From: Chamaecrista fasciculata
Lineage: Eukaryota; Streptophyta; Magnoliopsida; Fabales; Fabaceae
Length of the DNA: 64,000 bases
Reading direction: 5' to 3'
Assembly: GCA_003254925.1 (NCBI GenBank)
Contig: QANZ01037829.1
Location: 193,823-257,822 of the forward strand
Every line of letters begins with the position of its first letter. Position 1 is the stretch's first letter. The translations under genes were made by a program, and so were the position numbers. The notes under the pieces were generated by a model, which made no database searches, was not told the origin of the DNA, and was given only the letters and a program-made list of their open reading frames with translations. Positions 28,800-41,400 of this stretch are shown in pieces.

Positions 28800-31480
28800 T
28801 TTCTGGTGAGAGAAAAGAGGTGGAAAGGGAAGGCTTATAGATGGAAGGAGAGAATGTTACAAGTGGTCCTTAAGAAGCAAGCTTTCATGATATGTCTGTC
28901 CCACTAGTTTTATAACTAATAATTATATTCCTTTCTTCCTTATAGCCATAGGCTCCTTCCCAATATATGGCCTTTTGCATCAAAACAAGACACCAAACTT
29001 CCTTAATTTCTAGGAGAAAGTAATAACTTTCCAATACAAAACATCAGATACCAATTAGTAGCATATGGTGTCCTTATAATTTTTAATTTTCTTACTCCTA
29101 AATTGTAACTTTTAGACGCAATTCAGGTTATTCATCATAATTAACATTTATATACATTTTTTTTAACCAGACATTTACATTTTCTTTTATAATGGAAACC
29201 TACAAAAATTAGAAGTAAACTTGGCCACTTGGGTATGTGGATAACCAGAACCCTATAGGATTCACCCAAATGCTACTTGATGTGACGTCTAGTGTCTTGT
29301 ATGCAGAAATTTTTCTCCCGGTAAACTCTATTGGGAAATTAGGATTTAGGCACGCTGTCATGGTGCAAAAGCTGAATACGGTTTAGGTCCTGTGTCCAAT
29401 TAACACGTTATTTGTCAATACAATTACATAAATGCCATTGCTTGAATTTCATAGCAGCAAACGTGGAACAATGGAACATAAACATATTCATAAGACTGCT
29501 GAAGAAGGAGTGGCACAAGTTGCAATATCACAAGATCTAAAAGGTGCAATTTCTTAGTCAAAGCCAACCACTTTCGGCAGAATAGACAGCATAAAAAGCA
29601 ACCTTGGGTGCTAAGTTTATAGAGAATATAAGGGAAAGCTCAATTCCGCAATAGTGTACCCACCAATATAGGCTTTTCCATGTGCATTGCCAGCATGCAA
29701 CTTTTGGTTGTGTTTATGTGGGCTCTAGTTTTATTTGTTTTCTTATGTAAAGGCAGATTTTAATACAATTATATAATTGCGTGGACAATTGTAAACTAAG
29801 TATTACTCTTTGTTTCCCTGAAATCTCAAATCTATATCTAATGATAGTTAAATGACCACTTGATCACATGTGTTTTCTGTATTCAACGTTTTAACGATAA
29901 GAATTTGAATGTTTGTGTGTGTTAGTTATTAGACTAGACGAATGAGAAATAGACTAGCACTAGCCGGCCCTAACGATAAGGATTAGGCCTTGTCTGAAAG
30001 TCAAATTAACCAAACATGGCAGCTTGACTGGATAGTTCCTCGATCCCCCAAGATGATTATATTAATAGGTTTGCTAAAAAACTGTACACTTTATACAGTA
30101 AAGTGGCATTTTCCTTTTCTGTTGAATTCTCATAGCCTTACAAATTGTAAAAGAGAGCCTTTCAACTAGACACCCTTTAATGAATCTCTCCAGCAGTTGA
30201 TTCATGTGCAAATTTCTGCGAATATTCTGTTTTCCTATAAACAGAGCAATTATTTTCCCCACAAAAATGCATTTTCATCTTTCCCAACTATGGTGGGCAT
30301 AAGTTAAAACCATTAAAGCTAGCTATCAATCTATCATTGATTTTATCCATCCTTAAGTTTTTATCTTTACAACTTACTTAACTTTTATAGATACGAAAAC
30401 GAGCTTTCTGACTTCTACAAGATATAAAGCTGCAAGTATTTTACCATGCATCTTAATTTCTTGGCTATTTACTTCCTCACCAGTCAAATCAGGACAAAAA
30501 CAGGGCATTTTCACTTGCACCTGACACTAAGATTACAGAATAACAAGATGTCAATTTATGATCCCAAAAAACACATCATGCGTGACTTTAAGTGGAATTG
30601 TTTAAATGTTTTCGGTGTAATATGTGTCCATTTTGATTGTGAGAATTACAGTTATCATGGATAAGGCTAACGGTAAATGGAGACTCTTTCTCTAACCTAC
30701 GCGAAGCCAATGTCATGCATCCATTATTGGATAAGACCATGCCCCTATCCAACTTCATCCCCTACTGTCCCAAATAATTCTATAAATCATGAAGCTCTAG
30801 CTTGCATGTGGGGAAATGAAGTATGAAAATATAAAAGGTGGGATCATAAAGTTTGAAGATATGTCACTGTCGGCAAGTCTTTATGATATTTGGTTGAGCC
30901 ATTCAGATGTCTTTTCTAATGAAAATTGCTAGGGGAGAGTTCCAAGTTGGTTGGCTTTGAGATAGAAGGTCTGGAAAATTATATTATAATAATTTATGGA
31001 AAATCCGTATAAAAATAAGGATAAAATCTTACTTTAAATCCTTCTTCATAGCCAACGTGTATCTAGAAGTGTGCCACATCAGATTTGTCAATAGCCATGT
31101 CAGAAGAAAACAACCGCAACATCTAATTTTTCATTTATAATGTGGGTGGGGATTGAGGGCTTAAGTGCAATTTGAAAAAGTACGAAGGCAATGTTGCCCA
31201 ATCAAAACTAAAGGAATCAAAATGAAATATTTAACAAACTGAAAGAACCAAACGCATTTATAAGCTTCGTAAGCAAGCAAACAAATGAAATAAAGAAATA
31301 CTTTTATACAGCAAGACATCGAATAAGGTATATTCACCATTGTTGTTGAGCAATCAGTGACAACTTTTTTCCAAGTAATTTGATCTTCAAAAACATAAAG
31401 CAATCACCATTTCCAGCAAAATGTAGAAGGATGCAATGCACTCGTCACCTGATGATGCCTTTAGTGCTCTAAAGTCATGT
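28800..31480. other. Intergenic region between the DUF761 gene and RPC8
   Basis: This contains the promoter side of the DUF761 gene (28750-29000, with CT/GA-rich leader sequence) and the 3' flank of RPC8 (30900-31480). I see no further gene; the short frames are AT-rich noise. Confidence 0.4.
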
Positions 31481-34400
31481 TCACTCGTCCTCAACCTCTT
31501 GTGTATCGTACCACCATGAAACAGGGCCAAGGCCATCATGATCCAATGAACCCTATAAAGTAAACAACGTGATAAGGCATGCTTCCAATAGTGGATCACG
31601 AGATGAGTCACTCTTCCAAATTTAATAAAGGACATTCCTAGAAAGGATCCCATCCTATGGTTACTGATTACTATGGAAACTATTTTATGTCTTTCACTAA
31701 GGCAGAAAGTAAATAGTTATATAAACTATAGTGTTTTTTCTTTTTTTTCCAAATCTGTCTTTTACACCAACATGTAATGATAATTAATAATCTTTTTATT
31801 GTGTTAAGCTAATACAGAGATAAAATGTTCAAGCAAAGACAGTACATCTCTCCCTCCTCCCATTCATCCCATCATTTACTTATTTTCAAGCTTGTTTGAA
31901 AAGAAAATTTTCCATTTTGACAAAATCCTTCATATACATAAAGTGCAAACATAGTTGCAACATTGGTTGAATCTAACGTTGACAATATGTCTCCATCGCT
32001 ATTTAGGGGAGCCTAAAAGTTTAAGCAAGAGTAGAGTTTAAGAGTTCTTTTTTTTCTCCATCTCTTTAAATGGAGGATAAAATACTTTAAATTCTAGATA
32101 TCAAGACCTCTGTGCAGAATAGAAGAAGCTGGGGGCCAAAATGAAGAATATGAAAGAGTGGAAGGAAAAAAAAAAAGATGGAGAAATTGGTCCTTCCACT
32201 CTTGGAAGGAAAATTGGAAGGAAAAAAGAGTAGTAAAAATTGGAATGATAATTAATAATCTTTTTATTGTGTTAAGCTAATACAAAGATAAAATGTTCAA
32301 GCAAAGACAGTACATCTCTCCCTGGGACGATATTCTATATAAAGTATGAAAGAGTGGAAGGACCAATTTCATATTGTCAACGTTAGATTGGCCCCCAGCA
32401 CAGAAGTAGTAAAATTGGAAGGAAAAAAATAGTAGTAAAAATTAAAGTAAAAAAGAGAAGATCTCACTACCAATTTCTTTATCCAGAAAATAAAATCCAG
32501 CAGTACATTACAATAACATAATCCCTTTCATGTGCAAAGCCAAAAAAACTCTCTAAATTAATTAAGTAAATAAAAATATCAGATACACCATTTTTTTATT
32601 AAACCTCACAACAAAATATTAAATTAAACCAAAATTTCACTTCTAATTAATCTCCTAACAAGATTATAATGATAATAAACAATCAATTATTTGAAAACAT
32701 ATATTGAATAAGACACTGGCATCAAATTTTAAAATAATTACTAATTCACTTTTTTTTTTAAATAATTACTAATTCACTTAATCTTAGTGTCAGTTGGTAG
32801 CAAAACTTTGATCAGCTTAAATACAAATCACTATCTGACAGTTTTTCAGGAAGCCATATCGTCATGATAGTTTCATAGTGACCAAAGAAACGCATACACC
32901 AAGGTAGCTAAAAAAAAACTAGAAGCCTGTAAACTACGGATTAAAATAATACTTACGGTAATAACCATTGGGGCAAATGGTTTTGATTCTTTTGGCTGCT
33001 CTACTGGAATTGAAGGGTAACTCACACTTTGAACTTGGAATTTGATCTGCTACATTGGCAACTTCAAGTTAGCATGTTCTCATATTCTAAGCATTTGGTT
33101 GCTAGAATGCCAAAGGCAAAGAAGGTGAACCTCATCAGTATTTTCTATAGGATATGATTGTTCATTATAATCCCAAAACCATGTGCCTTTTTTGCTGTAA
33201 TTTACAAACAGAAACATGAGCACTGTTTTCAACATACAGATACAAATGTATATTAATCTCAACAAAGGCACAGACTAATTATATAGGCAGCACCACCTAT
33301 TTTTTGGTTCACCCTCAAAGCGTGACGGATTGGGTAAATGATGCGCAGGTATATAAATGTCTTCAAAGAATCCAAGTGATACTGCCAAACATAAATTTAA
33401 CATTATTATGCAGGAATTATTAACAAATTACTGGTCATCTGACAATCAGAAGAATTAGATCATGTAAAAATCATATGGTTGTTAATGCAGAAAAAAGAAG
33501 CTAAATGATATGGTTGAGCATTTCTTTAAGTGTACCATAAAGCCTTAGTGTAACAATTTCAAGTTGTCAGTCACGTATGTAAGGAAATGAATATGCAGAA
33601 ATTAGCTTTGGCACTCTTCTGAGTTTCAATAAAATTAGCATTGCTCCTATTAAACTTAGCATATGTATAACTTATTAACAGGAGTAGTCTATAGTCCAAA
33701 AATGACTTAAAAGTGATAACTGTTTGGGTATTAAAAAAAAAGTGGCTGCAATAATAATATAAAAGAAAAAGAGGCGTGCACATAATCATGATTATCTAGC
33801 AGAAACAACAGAAGAAATTGGTGGAACTCAACCATGCAAATCAGATGGAAATAACAATCAAGAAGTAGATGAACATCTCAGGCATACAGCGTAAACCATC
33901 AGCATCAGATGCTAGAAGTTTTGCAGCAATAATCTCTCCTACAAATGGACGAAACATTATTAGAGTGAACACCACCTGCCATATATCAGAACAGAGTCAC
34001 CACATCATCATGAATAACATTTTAACAACCAAAGGCTGATAAAAGTAGCAACACTGCTGTCACCAAAACAAAGAAATTATATATCAGAAAGTCAGGAAAG
34101 ATAGACGCCAAGAAAGCATGAAGTATATATAGATCCATAGGGTAAAAAAGGCAAAAATAACTTGCTATTACAGAACTATATAACATTTATGTGCCCTTCA
34201 ATCAAAATTTTAGGCTTGACATCAGTTTCCTGTCTTTCTTCACAAAGCAAATAGTGAGGCCAAAATATTCAGCAGAGACATAATTTATTAAATAAAAACC
34301 CCACAATCACACCATCATCTAAACTTGTAAGGTATGATGTAAAGTTCAAGACCAACCATATAAATTCATATGTGAAGAACACATACCGTGTAGGTTGCAG

Positions 34401-34693
34401 CACCATCGTTGGGGAATATAAACCCGCCCTCAATGGATCTGATGTCATAGACAGATATGCACAGCCCCAAGTTTGAAATAACCTTCATTGTGCAGACAAC
34501 CATATCAGTATTGTCAATTTAAACAAGTAACAATACACAAAAATGATTCATCAATGAAAATAAAAACAATAGCCTATCACACCTTATCCAAGAAAAGTTT
34601 CTCAAGCTCCTTATGTATAGATTCCTGAATTGGAAGGCTCAGAAGATGGGGAGGTAAGCGCAATGTATGCTCAATTCTACTAAGGTAGAACAT
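31481..34693 (-). CDS. RPC8: DNA-directed RNA polymerase III subunit RPC8 (Rpc25/RPB7-like)
   Basis: Seven exons on minus (34583-34693, 34387-34482, 33888-33975, 33297-33381, 33131-33194, 32957-33046, 31481-31552) total 606 bases and encode 201 residues, close to the roughly 204-212 of human and yeast orthologues. The start MFYLSRIEHTLRLPP is the RPB7-type N-terminal (SHS2) domain. Next comes GLCISVYDIRSIEGG...FIFPNDGAA, then the S1/OB part from FTLIMFRPFVGEIIAAKL through SLGFFEDIYIPAHHLP and GTWFWDYN. The protein ends PMVITGSLDHDGLGPVSWW plus a short acidic tail, as RPC8 proteins do. With RPC9 it forms the stalk of Pol III needed for initiation on tRNA and 5S genes. Intron 6 (31553-32956) carries an unusual mosaic of local copies. 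An initiator tRNA gene, a Pol III target, lies just beyond its 5' end in the opposite direction. Confidence 0.93.
31776..32410. repeat. Mosaic of direct and inverted local duplications in RPC8 intron 6
   Basis: An 80-bp segment (31776-31855) recurs in direct orientation at 32244-32323 with one mismatch. Immediately after the second copy are short inverted copies of nearby sequence. 32370-32389 is the exact reverse complement of 31970-31989 (20 bp), and 32390-32399 is the reverse complement of 32128-32137 (10 bp). These two pieces are adjacent although their sources are 140 bp apart. GAAAGAGTGGAAGGA also recurs. This is a patchwork, not a transposon. Confidence 0.75.
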
Positions 34694-35343
34694 TAATGTG
34701 AAACCAGACTGGAGCAAATGGAGAGGTACTTGAATGTTATAAATCAGGTGCATAATACCAGAGACACAATAAGCCACAACTAGACAGCAAAAGCCCTTAA
34801 TAAGCAAAGTAGGTTGCTCAATTATTAAAGATTAGACGGAGCAAAGTCAATTGGCACAGGAAAGAATATCAGGATGAACAAGTTGGAAAGATAAACCAAC
34901 ACGAAGTCACACATATCCAAGAAAACTGGAGACTATTTAGATAGAATTAATGAGGAATTCTGAAATTGCATGCTAAGTTGTTGTGAGTTTGCTAAAAACA
35001 TATTTGGGACCTGATGATTAGGGAAGCCTGAAAATTGGAGATAGGTGTCGGAGCTGATAGAAAGTAACAGAAATACATTTTCATCTGGAAGCAACTTCCA
35101 GAATAGCAATTTGAAAAAGCAATCAGAAAAAAGAGAGTAGAAACTGGAAAGTACATTGTTACGTCACCGGAAAGAAAGACCAGCCCCGTTAGGTCTGAAA
35201 CGAGGAGATAGGAGATGATAGAGCTCCGCGAGAAAACTGGTCGTCGTTGCCGCCGTTGGGTAGACAGAGAAAAGGCGATTATGGGTTTTGACTTTCATCG
35301 TATTATAGTATATCAATATTTAAAAAGCATCAATTGGCAACAA

Positions 35344-35415
35344 ATCAGAGTGGCGCAGCGGAAGCGTGGTGGGCCCATAACCCACAGGTCCCAGGATCGA
35401 AACCTGGCTCTGATA
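35344..35415 (+). tRNA. tRNA-iMet: Initiator tRNA-Met (CAT)
   Basis: A 72-base cloverleaf. The acceptor ATCAGAG pairs with CTCTGAT, followed by discriminator A. The anticodon stem is GTGGG/CCCAC around loop CCCATAA (anticodon CAT). The T arm is CCAGG-ATCGAAA-CCTGG. The A1:U72 acceptor pair, the GGG/CCC stack in the anticodon stem and the AUCGAAA T-loop mark the eukaryotic initiator rather than the elongator. CAA words upstream (GGCAACAA) fit plant tRNA start sites, and a T run at about 35443-35450 can terminate Pol III. CCA is not encoded, as expected for a nuclear gene. Confidence 0.97.
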
Positions 35416-35450
35416 TTCAAGAGAAAAGCTTCCACTCCACTTCTTTTTTT

Positions 35451-36150
35451 TCCAACTTGTTAATAGAATAGGGAGTCTCAAAAGAAGAAAACTGGGCCTG
35501 TTTGATTTGATTTTCTAAACAGTTTTTATTTCTGAAAACAAAACAAAAAAAACTTAAGAACCTTGTTTGATAATTTTTTTTTTAATTTTATAAAATTGAT
35601 TATTGTATATAAAACTTAACAAATAGAGAATTGCTAAAAGTTGTTTTCATGATTGTAATTCTTCGTTTTAATTCATTCATCCCTTCCTTCTCAACTTTCT
35701 ACTTCATCAAATTTCTCTATTTTTTTTTCGGTTAAGTTATGGGGTTTCCTAGCCTATCCGTGTAATAGTATAATCGAAGACTAATCCCATTTAAGCAAAT
35801 TTTTTTATTTAGATTTGGAGCTTCACACCCATGATGAGTCTGTTGATGCCAATTTTTTTTTCTTAAACAAGTTTTTAAATAGTATCTTTTTGTTTTTGTT
35901 TCTAAAATATTTTTTTAAAATTAGTTTATCAAGCAAGATTTTCTATTTTTATTTTTAAAAAACTATTTTTAAAATAAGTTTGAGAACAACTTTAAAAACT
36001 TGTCTTTTGAAATGTGAATCAAACAGGCCCTACGAAAAAAAAATTAGTTTATCAAACAGGCCCTATGTTGGCCAAAAAAAAAACAGGCCCTACGAAGTCC
36101 AATTTTTTTCCAACTTGTTAATCGGCATGGAGTCTCAAAAGAAGAAAACT
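35451..36150. repeat. TIR element flanked by a 43-bp direct duplication
   Basis: The direct repeats (35451-35493 and 36109-36150) share TCCAACTTGTTAAT...GAGTCTCAAAAGAAGAAAACT with a few changes in the middle. Between them lies an element whose ends are GGGCCTGTTTGATT (from 35494) and AATCAAACAGGCCC (to 36030), a 14-bp perfect inverted repeat. Beyond the right end, CAGGCCCTACGAA-type ends recur in two further tandem scraps (to about 36098). No clean short target duplication is seen. It could be a hAT or Harbinger-type MITE plus a local tandem duplication. Confidence 0.55.
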
Positions 36151-36160
36151 AACACATAAT

Positions 36161-37587
36161 TTTTTTTTTGAATTAACAACAAAACGAGAAAGAAGGAAAC
36201 ACCGAAAAAACAAAAGAAACCTAAATGAAACACATAGTTCCCATGAGATAACTATCTATCCAAGGCCAAAGTTCCTTAATCTTCATTCTATGGTTGTTTG
36301 AAGCAATCCTCCAATTGCTACCCCTCTCGTTAAGCATCACGTTAATATCTTCTCTGATAATCCCTACTTGCTGATTGTGGTTTTGTAACTTTCCTCTGCA
36401 GCAGAACCTTGGTTGACAAACCAAACGAGCACTCTCTTCCCGAAACTCCTTGCTATATTCCAAGAAATTCCTAAAGCCTTTATAGAAGGTTTCCTCCAGA
36501 TGATACCTGTCACTCTCACATGAATAAAACAGCAACATAGGGCCATTAGTGTTAAAACAGAAAGCAGTAAAGATATTTTTCTTTTTCTGCTTAAACCTTT
36601 CCCCAGCAATAAGAATATCTCCATCTTGCCATTTGTAATTGTTCTGAATTCTGGGGGGACTGCCGCTTTTATTATTTAGATTTAAATTCAGATCCTCAGC
36701 AACAAAATTGGAGAAATTCTTCTTGGAAATTTGATTTCTCCAAATGTTAATGATTGATTCTATTGCAGGAATTCCAGATTTAAATTTGACCTCATTCCTA
36801 TGAGTGTAAATAGCCCAGCAGAACCAAAACACTTGTTCGGTGAGGTTATCATTATCCATGTGGTGGTATTGACCTGCAAGGAAGAAGTGAATCCATGTCT
36901 TGAACTCTGTGGAAGGGAGGTACTCATTTCTGAGACCCAAAGGAGAACCAAACCACGCAGCCCTGGTCATCGGACACTGGAAGAAGAGGTGGTTTTCATC
37001 CTCAATCACATCACACCCAAAAGCACAGGAACTATCAATATTGAACTTCTTTTTAAGAAGATTGATGCCCAATGGGAGGCTGTTATGGATACACTTCCAA
37101 AGAAACAGGGTGAGTTTAGGAGGCAACTTCGCTTTCCAAATTGGTTGCCGTCTTTTATGGTTCTTGTGAGTGGAAAAGTGGAATGCGATGAGAATAATAT
37201 AGGAGTTAAGAATCATGGACACTTCATTTTGAGGGCGTGTCGTCGTGTCGGACACGTGTCGGTGTCCGACACTCGTACGACACTGACACGACACATATTC
37301 ATAAATTTTAAAATATAAATCAATTTTTTGTGACTTTAACATGACATATAAGAGAAAATAATAATACATATGACATGTATTATGAATAAAACTTGTAATT
37401 TTGAAATTTTTCATTAAAAATTATGAATATTTAATTATTTTTATATATAAATATATGCCGTGTCGTGTCGCGTAATTTTGAGAGTCTAGCGTGTCGCTGT
37501 GTCCGTGTCCGTGTCGTGTCCCGTGTCCGTGTCAGTGTCCATGCTTCCTAGTATAGGAGGAATATTTGGTTGCCGTCTTATATATAT
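36161..37587 (-). mobile_element. 5'-truncated LINE, interrupted by a hAT-like MITE
   Basis: A perfect 13-bp target duplication ACTAACACATAAT lies at 36148-36160 and 37588-37600. A T run at 36161-36169 is the poly-A tail of the minus-strand element. The minus frame ending at 36221 has the zf-RVT domain (PIWKAKLPPKLTLFLWKCIH, then CAFGCDVIEDENHLFFQCP) and the poorly conserved LINE tail (GFRNFLEYSKEFREESARLV). It is the same family as the LINE at 949-2801 (both have LLKKxFNID and MTRAAWF/LTRAAWF-type strings). The RT core is missing. A MITE at 37207-37552 interrupts it and supplies the first ~70 codons of the longest frame, so that frame is chimeric. Confidence 0.88.
37207..37552. mobile_element. 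hAT-like MITE with GTGTCCGTGTC-rich ends
   Basis: The left end TAAGAATCATGGACACT and the right end AGTGTCCATGCTTCCTA are imperfect inverted repeats. They are followed inward by clustered GTGTCG/GTGTCC words on both sides around an AT-rich core. ATAGGAGT (37199-37206) and ATAGGAGG (37553-37560) are an 8-bp target duplication with one mismatch. It is inserted into the LINE at 36161-37587, so it is the younger insertion. Confidence 0.7.
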
Positions 37588-37600
37588 ACTAACACATAAT

Positions 37601-38475
37601 GTGATAAATGCTGGTGCTGCTCTGTTTGGATGTGTGACAATTCCTACGAAAAGTGAGTATATTATTATTAGCCGAATGATATTTTGGAATTGTTATGTCT
37701 TCTTGTGCAGACCAACATTTCCTTCATTGCGTTGCATGTAATGACGTAGATGTACCAAAGCAGTATGTTGTTATCAGTTTTCACATCTTTTTCTCTCTTC
37801 TCTCTTCTCTCCAACTTAGCTTTTTCTTTTTAGTTTTCTGCCAGCTAATCTAAATTAGCGACTAATTTCAAAAGCAAGGCACCACAAAAATTTTAAGTCA
37901 AATATTACAGTCAAACCAACCTGATAAATAGTCCTTGAGCTAATTAATTAAAAGGCTATTTTGTCCACTTCATTTACATCCTAATTCCTGCGATGGGGGA
38001 TGCATGGAAGGGGAAATTATAAAACCACTTTTTTTTTTGGGTCATTCACATTCTTTGTTACTGTTCAAAAAATTAAAGAAAAATGTTTGATAATATATAA
38101 CTGTTTTTGACATTTTTTCTGAAAATTTTATAATCAAATTAATAAAAAAAAAGAGATAGTTCAAAAAATAGGTATAAGATAGTAATTAATTATTTTAGTT
38201 TTTAAATGAAGATATTTACGTTTTATTAAAAAAAATGGAAAATTATCTTTTTCCTGAAGTTTGACATCCTAAATATTAGCATTATTTATTAGTATTTTTT
38301 AAAAAAAACAGTAGTTTTTCAAGCTAGAACCATGCATTTTTGGTGGTGACTTTTCTTGACTTTCACAATGATAAAGTCCAAAAACTCCAAAGCCCAAAGG
38401 CATATATAGGTGCTCTCGCTCAACACTTGGGTAACGTTTAACGGACGATAAGGCCGAGCTAGGAGCGGCTGAGCC
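37601..38475. other. Upstream region of the aldo-keto reductase gene
   Basis: Non-coding spacer; the promoter and 5' UTR of the gene starting at 38476 should lie in its last few hundred bases. CATATATAGG at about 38400-38409 is a TATA-like candidate. No other feature recognised. Confidence 0.4.
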
Positions 38476-41400
38476 ATGGCCACGTCGCTCTCCTTCTCCG
38501 CAACTCCATTTGCTTCGTCTTCCTGCCAGAATCTTAATTCCCTTGGTCGCCATGTGACAATACCAATGCCACTAAACGCTCGAGGCTCAAGGCTCCGAAA
38601 GATCACACCCAAGAAGACACTCGTTTCTGCGAAACTCGGCCAGAAGAACGCATTGCAGTACCGGAAGCTGGGAGACTCTGACCTTAATATCAGTGAAATC
38701 ACTTTTGGTACTGTAAGTATAATTAGGTTTCCTTTACCCGCTGTTCTCGTTTTTCAATTGTAAGGAGGATGAGAAGATGAAGCACAATGCTGAAATTTAA
38801 TTTAACCATTTTTTTAAGATTTGTAGTTAATTAGTTGCTTATATGCACTAAAATGCTTAAAACTTAATAGAATATAATTGAGTTCAAGGATTGAACTGAT
38901 GAACTTTGACGTCAATATCTTGACTTAAAAGCACTAGCTGAAGTTGTATTATCTTATTTGAACTTTCCAAAATTCTCCGACTGCAATGCATGGTTGATGT
39001 GAATGCTAGATTAGTAGCAAATGTTTTCTTCCTATAATCAAAATGTGGATATTATCCACTCAGTTTCTTTCAACCTTGGAAACTCTTGTACTATACATGA
39101 GTAACTTATGAAGTTTATGTCAATATTAGCCTATTTAGCTGCTGGTCTCTTTATGGATTCATTTAGGGTAAGATCTGGATCATCTAAGCTAGCTTAGATA
39201 CTGCTGTGCTGATTGGATTTTTACTAACCATGCTACTCCCATCCTTTTTTGTTCTTTTCACTTGGTTTATTAGTAGCTTTAGTACTGTAACTTATATTAT
39301 ATCCCCCNCCCACTTCCCACTGTCAGTTTGATGTTACTTTATATATTTGTTTTGCCTACTGTAATATTAGCTTTCTTGACTAACTTATCTCCCGATTTTC
39401 TCAATAGTCATGATTTTCTCTCTTTCTTTGTTGTGTTGTTATATTTCAGTATAGCCATGTCCTGTGATGTAGTTGATATTAACGCATGTAACATTTCAGA
39501 TGACATTTGGGGAACAGAATACAGAGAAAGAAGCTCACGACATTCTTAGTTATGCATTTGAGAATGGAATTAATATTCTAGATACTGCTGAGGCTGTAAG
39601 TTCTCCAACTTTTGATGTTCATTTGCTTACAATGTGCTTGCACTCACACAGAAACACATTTTTGTTCAACAGGACTTCATGGTTGTCTCTAGGTACTGTT
39701 TGCTTCATTTTTAGTATAATTCCTCATCTTTTAGGTAGTTTGCTATCTATGAGTCATGTGTGGAAGATTCACCATTCACCAACCATACGCATAAGTAAAC
39801 ATTATCAAAATTTACTATTGTGGCAGTTAAGATAGAATACTTGCATTGTCTACAAGGCATATTCCTCAGGGGACTCGTTATTCAGATGCGTACACCTTGC
39901 CTTTCAAATGCCACGTTTTCAATCTTAAATTTATAAATGTCTTGCAATCCTTCATTTTGAACTGGACTAATGGTTATACATTATTTTGTAGTATCCAATT
40001 CCAATGAAAAAAGAGACGCAAGGAAGAACTGATCTCTATGTTGGTAGCTGGCTAAGGTCTCAATCTCGTGACAAGGTATTGAACTCTCAAATGACAACTC
40101 TGTCTAGTTATTTTTATACGTGCTTTTATGATAGAGGCATTTAGCCTGCAGCAAACATTATTACGTAATTTCTTCCTATGACTCTTTTAAGGTTAGACAT
40201 TCTTAATTGTAAGTTACTTTCCACATCATACATTTTAACAAGTTTTGCAAATTATTATAGAATAAAATGACAATAAAAAAAATTGGGTTATACCATTATA
40301 TATATATACATAAACCTTATTTGGATTGAGATTTGGCTCTTGGTTGTCTTTTTTGAAAGGTTTTTTGCTCAGGTTTTCCTTGGTGAGCTAGAGCTTAAGA
40401 CTGTTGTGAATCATTTTTGTCTGTAGATTATTTTAGCAACAAAGGTATGTGGTTATTCTGAGAGGTCATCCTATCTACGTGACAATGCAAACGTTTTGCG
40501 GGTTGATGCTCCAAATATCAGAGAAAGTGTAGAGAAAAGCCTTAAGCGCCTTGGCACTGATTATATTGATTTGTTGCAAATTCACTGGTAAGTGAACAGA
40601 AGATAAGTGTCCATACATATCTATCATTATGTGTGTGTTCACACACAACTTGAGTTTTTCTTTTTTATTTTTTTGAATAGGTTCCAATTTTTCGCTGTAG
40701 TACTTGTTATTTTTTCCCACTCCATTTTCCCTATTGAAGCCACTTCTGTAACAAGAAAAAAAAAATAAAGAAGAAAATTGAAATTTTTGCCTATTTGGTA
40801 GCCTTCCTTAAATTGAATTTATTTATTTTTAATCTTAGTGGTGCTCAATGCAATAATTATATGTTTCATATCCTTGATGATGTGAATTTACTGGCTGCTA
40901 TTTCTTTAAATTACTATGTGTTGGCCTTACTCATTTTCTGTCCGATCAGCTCAATATATCAGAATATGTTGCATTAGAGAGTGTATGTGCCCTTACTTGA
41001 ATTTACTTTGGATTGAAAGGTTGGAAGCTGTTTTCAGGTTTATTTGATCATGTGGAAGGAAATAAATGATGTGTGGAGCAAGGCCGTTTTATTTTTTTTT
41101 TTTTAATCAATAAAAATTATTCCCCTGTTCTTTATCATATTAAATCAAAAACAAAAAAAAGAACCTCACCCTATTTCTTTTCTTGCTCCTCTTTCTTCTG
41201 TTAATCATCTTTCTAGACGCATCACAAAATGCTTATGAGAGAAGAGGTTTATGTTGAACCCAAAATGGCATGTAGTAGTTTCTCAGAACACATAACATAT
41301 GCAAATAACCTACCCACTATTATTGAGTAGTAACTAGAGGGTAGGGGGACAATTTATTGGTACAAATTGAAACATTCTTCCACAACCTTATTCTTCAAAT

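Noticed and set aside
36800-37318. Plus-strand 172-codon frame
   Set aside because: Antisense shadow of the LINE zf-RVT region and MITE.
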